DNA from: Candidatus Stoquefichus sp. SB1 | GTDB taxonomy: Bacteria > Bacillota_I > Bacilli_A > Erysipelotrichales > Coprobacillaceae | Reading direction: 5' to 3' | DNA length: 64,000 bases | Assembly: GCF_001244545.1 (NCBI RefSeq) | Contig: NZ_LN852696.1 | Location: 186,001 to 250,000 of the forward strand | Part shown: positions 38,101-47,339 of the stretch, one piece after another | Layout: each line of letters starts with the position of its first letter | How positions within the stretch are numbered: the first letter of the stretch is position 1 | The notes under the pieces: model-generated | Seen by the model: only the letters and a program-made list of their open reading frames with translations | Told to the model about the DNA's origin: nothing | Database searches by the model: none | Program-made: the position numbers and the translations under genes

Positions 38101-40005
38101 ATGAGATTATATACAATGATGAGTGATTTTAAAGAAAAAGAAAATTATCTTCCTATTGAATTTTTTATGCAAAAATATGGAGTATCTAAAAGAACCATTC
38201 AAAACGATATTTCTTATCTCATGAGAATTTCTCCACGCAATGGTTTTCAAATACATATTAAAAGAGGTCAGGGCTATTTATTAGAAGTGACCAATGAAGA
38301 ATTATTTAAAGATTTTGTTGAGTCATTAAATGATGGATTATCTATGAATACAAAAGAAAGACCTGCTCACATCTTAGCTTATTTAGCAGTTAGGAAAGGC
38401 TTTGTTTCCATGGAACAAATTGCAGATTTTTTCCAGATATCAAAAACTTTAGTGAAAACAGAAATGAATGATGTGGATATCCTAGCAAAGTCATATCATT
38501 TGTTGTTGGAAAGAAAAAGTCATTATGGTATTCGAATCATGAGTGAAGATAAATATCTTAAAAAGTATCTTGTTGATGAATATCTTAATCAGAATGTAAT
38601 TATTCAAACAGTGATTAATGATGTTGTCAAAGATTTTACTTTCATTGAGGAAGAATTGATTAATCAGTTAAATAGAGAAACATTAAATATTAATTATAAT
38701 GAGTTACTGAATGTAACAGAATATTTAAAAGTGATGGTTTTTATTGCTGATCTTCATCAGGAGAAAACAGAAAGTTTTCAATACGATGACACAGATGCAT
38801 TACAAAGAGTGACTTCATTTCTTATTCACTTATTAGAAAAGCATTATCATGTCAATTTCAATATAGCAACAATACAAGAGTTATTAATCCTTCTTCAAAA
38901 AAATGTTCGTAAGAAAATAGGAAACATATCTTTCACAGATTATTTAGGAAATGATATTGATTTGTTTTTAGAAAGTACAGATCAAATTTATAATACAGCA
39001 TTTCGATTAGATAAAGATTTTAAAAAACTATTAGAAATACATGTTTCTTTATTGGTAGATAGACTCCATAATAAAATTTCTTATAAAAACCCTTTAGCTA
39101 ATGAATTAAGTATTACTAATCCGATGATTTTTAATATTGCGATTCAATTTTGCGATATGTTAAATGAGAAATATGGTGTAGAGGCAACTTTTGATGAAAT
39201 TGGATTTATTGCAACGCACTTTGGGGCACATATGGAAAAAGAAAAACAGCAGAAATTACAATCATACAATAGAATAGGTGTTGTCTGTTCATCAGGTGGA
39301 GGAAGTGCCTATATGATTAAAATGCAGATTGCCTCATTATTTCCAACTGCTATTGTCAATACGTTTTCCTTTTTACAACAAAAAGAACTTCTACAGTATC
39401 ATCCTGATCTTATCTTTACTGTGATGCCTTTATCTTTAGATGTCAATATTCCTATTATTTATATCAAGGAACTTCTTGATGATCGAGATTTATATCGCAT
39501 TAAACAACTTTTACAATGTGATGATTATGATCCATATACACTTATTCATGAAAACCCTGTTTATTATTCATATTTTTCTAAAGAGTTTTTCAAAATTTCC
39601 AAAGGAAATGATTATCATCAAGTGATTACTGAAATGGCTAAGGAATTGGAAGATAAGGGATATGGGAAAAAGGGTTATACCCAACTGGTTTTGGAAAGAG
39701 AAACTTATGTCAGTACTGTTTATATGAATGGTGTGTGTATACCCCATCCTTTAGAAACAGATGCAATTCAAAATATGATATCAGTTCGTATTATGCAAAA
39801 ACCATTTTTTCATAACACGAAAGAGGTCAAAATCATATTTATGATTTGTTTAAGAAAAGATCAAATTGAGGTTTATAAAATGCTTACAAGAAAACTTTAT
39901 CAGTTAATGAAAGATCAAAAGTATTTAGAGAGAATTGTCAATGTGAAATCATTTGAAGAAATGATGGCAGTTATAAAAGAGATGGGAGGTGTAAATCATG
40001 AATAG
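38101..40005 (+). CDS. PRD-containing transcriptional regulator (BglG/LicR type)
   Basis: A 634-residue DNA-binding activator. Start chosen at 38101, with AAAGGAGG seven bases upstream. Parts in order: a winged helix (about 1-65, EFFMQKYGVSKRTIQNDI), a second HTH (about 85-150), two PTS regulation domains (about 185-390), a galactitol-type EIIB domain (about 400-490, Cys in VVCSSGGGSAY) and a fructose-type EIIA domain (about 500-634, His in CIPHPLE). Phosphorylation at these sites couples it to sugar supply. It should control the PTS genes that follow; it overlaps the M42 gene by eight bases. Confidence 0.92.
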   Translation: MRLYTMMSDFKEKENYLPIEFFMQKYGVSKRTIQNDISYLMRISPRNGFQIHIKRGQGYLLEVTNEELFKDFVESLNDGLSMNTKERPAHILAYLAVRKGFVSMEQIADFFQISKTLVKTEMNDVDILAKSYHLLLERKSHYGIRIMSEDKYLKKYLVDEYLNQNVIIQTVINDVVKDFTFIEEELINQLNRETLNINYNELLNVTEYLKVMVFIADLHQEKTESFQYDDTDALQRVTSFLIHLLEKHYHVNFNIATIQELLILLQKNVRKKIGNISFTDYLGNDIDLFLESTDQIYNTAFRLDKDFKKLLEIHVSLLVDRLHNKISYKNPLANELSITNPMIFNIAIQFCDMLNEKYGVEATFDEIGFIATHFGAHMEKEKQQKLQSYNRIGVVCSSGGGSAYMIKMQIASLFPTAIVNTFSFLQQKELLQYHPDLIFTVMPLSLDVNIPIIYIKELLDDRDLYRIKQLLQCDDYDPYTLIHENPVYYSYFSKEFFKISKGNDYHQVITEMAKELEDKGYGKKGYTQLVLERETYVSTVYMNGVCIPHPLETDAIQNMISVRIMQKPFFHNTKEVKIIFMICLRKDQIEVYKMLTRKLYQLMKDQKYLERIVNVKSFEEMMAVIKEMGGVNHE

Positions 40006-41056
40006 TTTATTATTAAAAAGATTATGTGAAGCTGATAGTATTGCTTCTCATGAAGATGAAGTGAGAAAAATTCTTTATAGTGAATTAGCAAAGTTAAGTG
40101 ATGAGATTTTTTGTGATGATTTAGGAAGTCTTATTTTTTACAAAAAAGGTCGCTCAAAGAATCCTTTAAAACTTATGTTTTGTGCTCATATGGATGAAGT
40201 TGGATTTATGGTCAGACATATTTCTGATATTGGATTTATATACTTGATTGCTGTTGGCGGGGTTCTTGATAAAAGCAAAGAAATGCAGATGGTAAGAATT
40301 ACGACTGACAGTGGTCAAAAAATTGAAGGACTTTTAAACGTAACAAAAGATAGTCAAGGAAATGTGCAAGAAATGTATGTTGATATTGGTGTTGAAACAG
40401 CTCAAGAAGTCTATGACTGTGGAATTGAAATTGGTAATATGGTTTGTTTTGCAAGTGAGACAAAACAGCTTCAGCCTCATGTTTATGCCGGTAAAGCAAT
40501 GGATGATCGAAGTGGCTGTTATGTTTTGATTGAAGCAATGAAGAAAATGGCAACAGATATAGAGAATGATGTCTATTTTGTTGGAACAAGTAGTGAAGAA
40601 GTAGGAATACGTGGTGGCAAAACGGCAACTTATCTGATAGACCCAGATATTGTATTTGCGATTGATGTAGCGAATCATCCAGAACTAAGCAGAAATTATA
40701 CCAATCATCGATATATCGGAAAAGGACCAATGATTGTTCACTATGATAAGACGATGTCACCTAATCGAAAACTATTGGCGTATGTCAAACGTCTTGCTAA
40801 AGAAAATAACATACCCTATCAATGTGATATGTTTAGTGGTGGTGGGACTGATGCAGGGAATGCCCATCTTGAAAAAGGCGGGAGATTATCTTTGGTTTTA
40901 GGCATACCATTAAGATATTGCCATAGTTGTTATTCATTTGTACATCAGAATGATTTAGACAATTTAATAGAATTAATAGGGTTATTGGTTGAGAAAATAA
41001 CACGCGAAGATTATGTAGAATTTATTAATTATATGGGAGGATATAAAAATGACTGA
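39998..41056 (+). CDS. M42 family metallopeptidase
   Basis: A 352-residue dinuclear-metal aminopeptidase, formerly annotated as glutamyl aminopeptidase or endoglucanase. Metal ligands and catalytic residues appear in CAHMDEVGFMV, GKAMDDRSGC, GTSSEEVGIRGG, AIDVANHPE and a late His (PLRYCHSCYS). It cleaves N-terminal residues from short peptides. Its place inside a PTS operon, between the regulator and EIIA, is notable; M42 genes are sometimes found with cellobiose PTS genes. It overlaps both neighbours by eight bases. Confidence 0.93.
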   Translation: MNSLLLKRLCEADSIASHEDEVRKILYSELAKLSDEIFCDDLGSLIFYKKGRSKNPLKLMFCAHMDEVGFMVRHISDIGFIYLIAVGGVLDKSKEMQMVRITTDSGQKIEGLLNVTKDSQGNVQEMYVDIGVETAQEVYDCGIEIGNMVCFASETKQLQPHVYAGKAMDDRSGCYVLIEAMKKMATDIENDVYFVGTSSEEVGIRGGKTATYLIDPDIVFAIDVANHPELSRNYTNHRYIGKGPMIVHYDKTMSPNRKLLAYVKRLAKENNIPYQCDMFSGGGTDAGNAHLEKGGRLSLVLGIPLRYCHSCYSFVHQNDLDNLIELIGLLVEKITREDYVEFINYMGGYKND

Positions 41057-41369
41057 ATTAGAAAAAATTATTATTGGGATGATTTCTTCATCGGGTGAAA
41101 GTAAAACAAAGGCTTTTGAAGCTTTAAAGAAAGTCAAGACAGGTGAATATGATGCCGCAAGACAACTGCTTAATGAAGCAAGAGAAGCGGATTTAAAAGC
41201 GCATCAAATTCAAACAAAACTTATCCAGGCTGAAATGTCAGATAGTGGGGATAAGGTTGAAGTTGGGTTATTAATGGTTCATGCGCAGGATCATTATATG
41301 ACTTCTCAATTAGCGAGAGATCTTATTGAGGAATTAATAAATGTATTTGAAGAAAAGGAGGGAAAATAA
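41049..41369 (+). CDS. PTS lactose/cellobiose EIIA
   Basis: A 106-residue phosphocarrier. Helical protein with GMISSSGESKTKAFEALKKV at the N-terminus and the active histidine motif LMVHAQDHYMTS. It forms trimers and passes phosphate from HPr to EIIB. The only EIIA of this family in the window, so it may also serve the orphan EIIC proteins at 1540 and 28140. Confidence 0.95.
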   Translation: MTELEKIIIGMISSSGESKTKAFEALKKVKTGEYDAARQLLNEAREADLKAHQIQTKLIQAEMSDSGDKVEVGLLMVHAQDHYMTSQLARDLIEELINVFEEKEGK

Positions 41370-41702
41370 ATGAAAATTGTTTTATGTTGTGCTGGTGGTT
41401 TTTCTACGACTATGTTAATGGACAGTATGAAGAATACTGTGAAAAACAGTGCAAAGCTTAATGATGCTGATTTTAGTTTTGTAGCAATTCCGGTGGATAT
41501 TTTACAAAGTGAAGTTGAAAACTGTGATGTTTTGGTTATTGGACCACAAATTGCTCACAAATTAGATTACATTAAACCAATTATTGATCCATACAAGATT
41601 CCTTATGTCATTGTTGATCAAGATACATATGGAAAAATGGATGGAGCAACTGTTATGAAACAAGTTCTTATTGCTCGTAGAAAAGCAGATATGGAAAAAT
41701 AA
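41370..41702 (+). CDS. PTS lactose/cellobiose EIIB
   Basis: A 110-residue phosphocarrier. The phosphorylated cysteine is Cys7 in CAGGFSTTM. VLVIGPQIAHKLDYIKP is typical of the fold. The gene begins on the base after the EIIA stop, with AGGAGGG upstream. Confidence 0.95.
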   Translation: MKIVLCCAGGFSTTMLMDSMKNTVKNSAKLNDADFSFVAIPVDILQSEVENCDVLVIGPQIAHKLDYIKPIIDPYKIPYVIVDQDTYGKMDGATVMKQVLIARRKADMEK

Positions 41703-41718
41703 AAGGGAGGATTTGAAA

Positions 41719-43038
41719 ATGTTTAATGCATTTGAGTCTTTTATGACAAAGTACTTAACACCACTTGCTAATAAAATGGATAAACAAGTTCATTTAAGTG
41801 CTGTTAAAAAATCAATGGTTGCATTAACACCATTGTTAATTATTGGAAGTTTCTGTTTAATTCCAGAAGCCATTCCTAATATGATTGGGGAAACAAATCC
41901 AATTTCAGTTTGGATCTTAGCTAACTTAGATATTATCTATATTCCTTACAATGTAGGTATGGCCTTAATGTCTATTTACGTCACAGCATTTATAGCCTAT
42001 CATTTGGCTACATCTTATAAACAGGATGTTCCTGGATCAATCAGTATGGCTTTAATTGCATTTTTGATGATGACAGTTCAATATACTGAAGATGGCGGAA
42101 TTGATAAAGGTTTCATGGGACCTAAAGGTTTATTTGCAGCAATGTTTGCATCAATTATTGCAGTTGAATTATTCCGTTGGTGTAAAAAGAAGAAATTTAC
42201 GATTAGAATGCCTGAATCAGTACCTGATTTCGTATCACGTTCTTTTGAAATGATACCTATTTCAGTCATTGTTATTGGATTTTTCTTAATCGTGCGTATT
42301 GTATGTGTGAATGTTTTTAATACAATGCCACCACTAATCTTTACAAACTTATTAGCACCATTAGTTGGATCAATGGATAACCCAATCGCATATACATTCT
42401 TAAAGATGTTACAATGTTTATTGTTCTTCTTTGGTATTCATCCATCTGTATTAAGTCCAATTACAAGTCCAATTTCTACTCAGTTCTTAGCTGAAAATGT
42501 AGCAGCTAGTCAAGCACATATGGCTTTACCACATTTCTATTGTCCAGGTCCTGAATCAGCATTTGGTAACTTTACGGGAACTGGAGTGACTTTTGGATTG
42601 GTTTTCTGGTGTTTAGTTTCTAAGAATAAAGCTTTAAAGCAGATTGGTCGTGTTGCTTTAATTCCAGCATTATTTGGAATTAATGAACCTATCTTATTTG
42701 GTGCTCCGATTGTCTTAAATCCAGTGTTCTTTATTCCTTATGTTATCTTTGGTGGTATCATAGGAAGTTTAGGTGGCTGGGCAATGTATTTAGGTATAAT
42801 GGGTAAATCAATATTCACACCACCATATGTAGGCGTATTCTTAGAGGGATGGTTAACAAACTTAGATGTTATGTCTATTGTTGTGAATGCAGTTCAGTTA
42901 TTGTTGTCATTACTTGTTTGGTATCCTTTCTTTAAAATTTATGAAAAGCGTTATGGCGATAAAGAAAATATAGAAAAGAAAAATCAATTAAGTGATGAAG
43001 ATGCTGAAATCTTAAATGATCTCGATTTAGATTTCTAA
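41719..43038 (+). CDS. PTS lactose/cellobiose EIIC
   Basis: A 439-residue membrane permease with about ten helices. IRMPESVPDFVSRSF, FFGIHPSVLSPI and GINEPILFGAP match the family. Start at 41719 with GGGAGG upstream; an earlier in-frame ATG overlaps the EIIB gene. It completes a PTS with the preceding EIIA and EIIB. The sugar is probably a beta-linked disaccharide. Confidence 0.93.
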   Translation: MFNAFESFMTKYLTPLANKMDKQVHLSAVKKSMVALTPLLIIGSFCLIPEAIPNMIGETNPISVWILANLDIIYIPYNVGMALMSIYVTAFIAYHLATSYKQDVPGSISMALIAFLMMTVQYTEDGGIDKGFMGPKGLFAAMFASIIAVELFRWCKKKKFTIRMPESVPDFVSRSFEMIPISVIVIGFFLIVRIVCVNVFNTMPPLIFTNLLAPLVGSMDNPIAYTFLKMLQCLLFFFGIHPSVLSPITSPISTQFLAENVAASQAHMALPHFYCPGPESAFGNFTGTGVTFGLVFWCLVSKNKALKQIGRVALIPALFGINEPILFGAPIVLNPVFFIPYVIFGGIIGSLGGWAMYLGIMGKSIFTPPYVGVFLEGWLTNLDVMSIVVNAVQLLLSLLVWYPFFKIYEKRYGDKENIEKKNQLSDEDAEILNDLDLDF

Positions 43039-43043
43039 AAAAT

Positions 43044-43065
43044 AGGCAAGCTTTGGCTTGCCTTT
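43044..43065 (+). terminator. Terminator after the EIIC gene
   Basis: Perfect stem AGGCAAGC/GCTTGCCT with loop TTTG and a short T run, between the PTS genes and the M24 gene. Confidence 0.75.
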
Positions 43066-43085
43066 AAGAATAGGATGATGAAAGT

Positions 43086-44174
43086 ATGGCAAAACGGATA
43101 AACAAAATACAAAGTTTTTTGAATGAAAAAGGGATAGATGCTTTATTATTGACAAGTAAAACGATGAAGAAATGGATGTCCACAATGTTAGGAAGTGGCT
43201 GTCGTGTTTTGATGACTCAAAAACAGGGATATTTAATTCTTGATGGTAGATATATAACGGAAGCGAAAGAAAAGGAACATGATTTAGAAATTGTTTTACA
43301 TAATCCTCATACCACTGGTCAAAGTTATTTAGCAGCAGTATCGAAGATTCTACAAGATGAACACTGTCATTCTTTAGGTGTTGAAGCGAGTGAAGTTTTA
43401 GTGAAAGAGTATCAAAAATTACAGAGTTTGAATGTTGATATTCATTTGCTAGATGATGATATTATGAATTTAAGAATCATTAAAGATGAAGAAGAAATAA
43501 AGGCGATGCAAACATGTATTGCACTAACTGATGAAATTTATGCGAAAGTGATTGAAAAAATTCATGTAGGAATGAGTGAATATGAAATTAGCGCCCTTGT
43601 TCAATATTATGCGATTGCTGCTGGAGCACAGCAGATGTCTTTTGATACAGTTGTCACTAGTGGTGAAAGAACAGCTTTACCTCATGGGAGACCAACTGAC
43701 CGTAAAGTCAAAGCTCATGAACCGATTATGATTGATTTTGGGATTCAATATGAAAACTATCAATCAGATATGACACGCGTTTGTTTTATTGGTGAACCTG
43801 CATATGAATATAAGAAAATTTATGATGTTGTTTTAAAGGCACAGTTAGCAGGGTTAGATGCTATTCAATCAGGGGTTAAAGCCAGTGATGTTGATTTGGC
43901 AGCGAGAACAGTTATTGAAGAAGCTGGCTATGGTGATTACTTTGATCATGGATTAGGACATGGGATTGGTGTGACAGATAGTGGAGAAGGTCCAATTTTA
44001 AATAGCACAAGTTCAACTATTTTAAAAGATCATATGATGATGTCTTGTGAACCAGGAGTTTATGTTCCAGGACTTGGAGGAATTCGGATTGAAGATGATG
44101 TTGTGATTATCGATGGGAAAGGGATACCTATGAATAAAACAACAAAAGATTATATTATTTTGGAGGAAAGATAG
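43086..44174 (+). CDS. M24 family aminopeptidase (Xaa-Pro type)
   Basis: A 362-residue peptidase of the two-domain class. Metal ligands are in MIDFGIQYENYQSDMTR (two Asp), GLGHGIG (His), SCEPGVY and IRIEDDVV (Glu). It removes an N-terminal residue before proline, or splits X-Pro dipeptides. It starts 21 bases after a terminator and is followed with no gap by the MalY-type gene, so the two form a unit. Confidence 0.92.
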   Translation: MAKRINKIQSFLNEKGIDALLLTSKTMKKWMSTMLGSGCRVLMTQKQGYLILDGRYITEAKEKEHDLEIVLHNPHTTGQSYLAAVSKILQDEHCHSLGVEASEVLVKEYQKLQSLNVDIHLLDDDIMNLRIIKDEEEIKAMQTCIALTDEIYAKVIEKIHVGMSEYEISALVQYYAIAAGAQQMSFDTVVTSGERTALPHGRPTDRKVKAHEPIMIDFGIQYENYQSDMTRVCFIGEPAYEYKKIYDVVLKAQLAGLDAIQSGVKASDVDLAARTVIEEAGYGDYFDHGLGHGIGVTDSGEGPILNSTSSTILKDHMMMSCEPGVYVPGLGGIRIEDDVVIIDGKGIPMNKTTKDYIILEER

Positions 44175-45356
44175 ATGAAATACAATTTTGATGAAGTGCA
44201 TAATCGATTAGGAACTTATTGTACACAATGGGATTACATTGAAGATCGTTTTCATAAAAAAGATCTGATTCCTTTTTCTATATCAGATACAGATTTTATC
44301 ATTCCGCAACCTATTACTGATAAAATATATGAAATTGCTAAACACCAGATCTATGGTTATACAAGATGGAACCATCATGATTTTAAGTCATCTATTACAA
44401 ATTATTTTCAAAGAAGATTTGAAACATCTTTACAGGAAGATTGGATTTTATATAGTCCAAGTGTTATGTATTCTGTATCTTTGCTCATTCGTTTATTGAG
44501 TGAGCCAGGAGATAAAGTTGTGACATTTAATCCAATGTATGATTCATTTTTTACAGTTATTGAGGATAATGGACGTGAACTTGTTTCACATTATTTACAG
44601 TTTATAGACAATACATTTCAAATTGATTTCAATCTTTTAGAAAAACAACTCCAAGATGCGCAAATTTTATTATTATGTGCACCTCATAATCCAACAGGAA
44701 GAATCTGGACTGATCAGGAAATGATGACAATGATTCAACTTTGTCAAAAATATCAGGTGAAAATCATATCAGATGAAATTCATATGGATATCCAAATAGG
44801 TGATAGAAAACATATTCCTTTACTCAAATATTTTCATCAATATAATGAGTTATATACTGCTTCATCATCAAGTAAGACATTAAATACACCAGGATTAATT
44901 GGTTCTTATGTCATTATTCCTAATGATGATGTAAGAGATGCATTTTTAAATCAGACAAGAAAAAAAGACTTTCTCAATTCAGCAAGTATTTTTGGAATGC
45001 ATGCGACAATGATTGGTTATACACAATGTGATGATTATATTGACCAATTGAATGAATATATTCGTCATAATATGCAGTATGTAGAAGATTTTATCAAAAG
45101 AGAATTACCTGATTTTCAATTTCATCAACCTGATGCAACATATCTTGCATGGATAGATATTCGTCACGTTCCTTATACTTCTGATGAAGTTCAAGATGCT
45201 CTTGTGAATATTGGTGGTGTTGCGATTATGCGTGGTGAAACATATGGAGAAAATGGAAATAAGTATTTAAGAATGAATTTAGGATGTCCGCTTTCTAAAA
45301 TAGAAGAGGGATTAAAGCGTATAAAGCTAGCAATGGATGCTTTATATCAAAAATAG
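44175..45356 (+). CDS. MalY/PatB-type PLP-dependent C-S lyase
   Basis: A 393-residue class I/II aminotransferase-fold enzyme. The PLP lysine is in SSSSKTLNTPGL; further marks are CAPHNPTGRIW, ISDEIHMDI and the C-terminal MNLGCP with the carboxylate-binding Arg. MalY/PatB enzymes are cystathionine beta-lyases that release thiols from cysteine conjugates and sometimes also regulate sugar genes. It begins on the base after the M24 stop, with GGAGGAAAG upstream. Confidence 0.9.
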   Translation: MKYNFDEVHNRLGTYCTQWDYIEDRFHKKDLIPFSISDTDFIIPQPITDKIYEIAKHQIYGYTRWNHHDFKSSITNYFQRRFETSLQEDWILYSPSVMYSVSLLIRLLSEPGDKVVTFNPMYDSFFTVIEDNGRELVSHYLQFIDNTFQIDFNLLEKQLQDAQILLLCAPHNPTGRIWTDQEMMTMIQLCQKYQVKIISDEIHMDIQIGDRKHIPLLKYFHQYNELYTASSSSKTLNTPGLIGSYVIIPNDDVRDAFLNQTRKKDFLNSASIFGMHATMIGYTQCDDYIDQLNEYIRHNMQYVEDFIKRELPDFQFHQPDATYLAWIDIRHVPYTSDEVQDALVNIGGVAIMRGETYGENGNKYLRMNLGCPLSKIEEGLKRIKLAMDALYQK

Positions 45357-45369
45357 GAGGAAAAGTTTT

Positions 45370-46029
45370 ATGCAAAAATTATGGAGAAAATTAACACCTT
45401 GGCTTGATCGAAAACCAACAAAAGTCAAATTCATTACACGTTTTATTGCCTATGTTATTGACTGGGCTATTGGCGGTATCATTGCAGGATTCCCAGCTGT
45501 TTTCATTTATGCTGCTGTTACTAAGCGTTCAGATATGTTTAGTGATCTGTATGTTTTTCCGGCTTTAGATTTTCCTATTTATTGGTCTTTTATTGCTGGT
45601 ATTTTCTGCGTTTTGGTGGCTTTGGTTTATTATGTTTATATTCCTTATAAAAAATATCCAGGACAAACATTAGGTAAAAAATGGATGAAAATTAAGATTA
45701 TGCGATTAGATGGTCAACCATTAGATCTCAAGACATTATTCATCAGACAAATATTGGGTTTAATGCTATTAGAAGGTGTTTCAATGGTTGCGACAAATTA
45801 TATAAGGCAAATGCTAACTCTGGCAACAGGCTTCTATTTAGATTACTATCTTTTAGCGTTTGGGTCTTTTATCACAGTGATTTCTTGCATTTTGGTATTT
45901 AACACACCTTCTGCTCGTGCTATCCATGATTATATGGCAAAAACCAGAGTGGCTTTGGAAGATGAAGAGTATCATATTACTGAGAAAAAAAAGAAATCAA
46001 AGTCAAAATTAAAAAATCAACATAAGTAA
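45370..46029 (+). CDS. RDD family membrane protein
   Basis: A 219-residue membrane protein with four helices and a basic C-terminal tail (KKKKSKSKLKNQHK). RDD marks are TRFIAYVIDWAIGG, YPGQTLGKKWMKIKIM and AIHDYMAKTRV. Start at 45370 with AGGAGG upstream. It closes the M24-MalY unit. Like the RDD protein at 998, it accompanies a sugar- or peptide-use operon; the role is unknown. Confidence 0.85.
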   Translation: MQKLWRKLTPWLDRKPTKVKFITRFIAYVIDWAIGGIIAGFPAVFIYAAVTKRSDMFSDLYVFPALDFPIYWSFIAGIFCVLVALVYYVYIPYKKYPGQTLGKKWMKIKIMRLDGQPLDLKTLFIRQILGLMLLEGVSMVATNYIRQMLTLATGFYLDYYLLAFGSFITVISCILVFNTPSARAIHDYMAKTRVALEDEEYHITEKKKKSKSKLKNQHK

Positions 46030-46062
46030 TTGCATAAAAAGAATTAACACTTCTATAACAAT

Positions 46063-46089
46063 AAAAAACAAGTCTCTGACTTGTTTTTT
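46063..46089. terminator. Bidirectional terminator
   Basis: Twelve-base-pair stem AAAAAACAAGTC/GACTTGTTTTTT with loop TCT between convergent genes. Confidence 0.85.
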
Positions 46090-47068
46090 AAATAATCAAC
46101 CATGGATTTTCTTTGTTTTCATGCATGGCTAAAGAACTGGTTATCGAATATTCTACCATATTACTAACAGCTTGATGCGTAAAGAAAGCTGTATGAGGTG
46201 TCAAAAATACATTTGGGAAAGAACGTAATATGGCAAGATTTCGATTATCTAAAACTTCATTTTTTAAATCCTTATAATAGAGGTGAGATTCATTTTCTAC
46301 AACATCTAATGCTGCATAACCTATTTTTTTGTTTTCCAATGCATCAATAAGATCACTTGTATTAATCAAGGCACCACGTGCAGTATTAATAATGATGACA
46401 TCATCTTTCATTTTTGCAATACTTTCTTGATTAATCATATGATATGTTTCATCTGCATTAGGTGCATGTAAAGAAATAATATCACTACGTTGATACAATG
46501 TATCTAAATCAACATACTCTATTTGATTTTTTAAAGTCTCATTTGGATATAAGTCATATGCAATAATATGACAAGAAAAATGAGATAACAATCGGATGAC
46601 TTCCTGTCCAATTTTTCCAGTCCCAATAATACCAACAGTTAAATCCTTGAGTTCACGTCCACGAATATGATTTAAACTAAAATCCTGACTTGAAAACCTT
46701 TCTAAAATAAGTTTAATGTTTCTTAGTGACATTAAAATCATCATTACTGTGTATTCAGCAACACTACTTAAAGAATAACTCACATTACCAACATGAATAC
46801 CATATTCCTGACATGCTTTTAAATCAATATGATCAAAGCCTATTGTTCTTGTTGAAATATATTGAATATTGTATTCTTTTAATTTTTCAATAATCTTCCT
46901 ATCTGTTTTGGTTGTCATAATACTGATAGCTGTTGCATCTTTACAAAGATGAACATTTTCTAATGTTAAGGCTTCTCGACATATTGAAATCTCTATCTGA
47001 TATTTTTTGGCATATTGACTGACAAAATCATATTCATCATCTCTGACACTAAAAAAAGCTATTTTCAT
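46088..47068 (-). CDS. D-2-hydroxyacid dehydrogenase (D-lactate dehydrogenase-like)
   Basis: A 326-residue NAD-dependent enzyme. The cofactor fold has VGIIGTGKIGQEV; the catalytic Arg is in INTARGALI, the Glu in VVENE and the His in TPHTAFFTHQAV. SYSLSSVAEYTVMMIL is typical of the LdhA/VanH branch. It would reduce pyruvate to D-lactate in fermentation or act on a related 2-ketoacid. AAGGGAG precedes the start; a TATAAT on the minus strand lies near 47096-47101. Confidence 0.9.
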   Translation of the reverse strand: MKIAFFSVRDDEYDFVSQYAKKYQIEISICREALTLENVHLCKDATAISIMTTKTDRKIIEKLKEYNIQYISTRTIGFDHIDLKACQEYGIHVGNVSYSLSSVAEYTVMMILMSLRNIKLILERFSSQDFSLNHIRGRELKDLTVGIIGTGKIGQEVIRLLSHFSCHIIAYDLYPNETLKNQIEYVDLDTLYQRSDIISLHAPNADETYHMINQESIAKMKDDVIIINTARGALINTSDLIDALENKKIGYAALDVVENESHLYYKDLKNEVLDNRNLAILRSFPNVFLTPHTAFFTHQAVSNMVEYSITSSLAMHENKENPWLII

Positions 47069-47177
47069 TTTTCTAACTCCCTTCTTACATACATATTATA
47101 ATGGAGTAAAAGTACTATCAAAAGGTGATATTTTGCATTTTTAAGTGCAGTTTTTTAATGATTAAATGGGTTAAATA

Positions 47178-47225
47178 AGAGCGAAAATCACTAAGTATAA
47201 GGGCAATGTGTCTTTCGCTTTTTTT
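47178..47225 (+). terminator. Terminator-like hairpin with no gene upstream
   Basis: Stem AGCGAAA (47180-47186) with TTTCGCT (47213-47219) and seven Ts. On the plus strand there is no gene ahead of it, since the LDH gene reads away. It may end a short untranslated RNA or protect the next promoter. Confidence 0.5.
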
Positions 47226-47252
47226 GGTTATATGATATAGTTAGTTTATAAT
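47224..47252 (+). promoter_or_regulatory. Promoter of the 47340 gene
   Basis: TTGGTT (47224-47229), 17 bases, TATAAT (47247-47252). Confidence 0.65.
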
Positions 47253-47339
47253 CAATAGTGATATGTTTTAAATAGCTATCTAGTTGATATGGGATTTGAA
47301 TGATTTTTAATGAATAACATGAAAAAAGGAGTGAGGGGC

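Noticed and set aside
37998-38126. Small plus-strand frame of 42 codons with AAGGAG upstream
   Set aside because: The ribosome site is 13 bases from the ATG, the frame overlaps the strongly supported start of the PRD regulator, and the peptide has no recognisable feature.
40299-40760. Open frame of 153 codons on the minus strand
   Set aside because: It lies wholly inside the well-supported M42 gene, has no ribosome site and a low-complexity His/Leu-rich translation.
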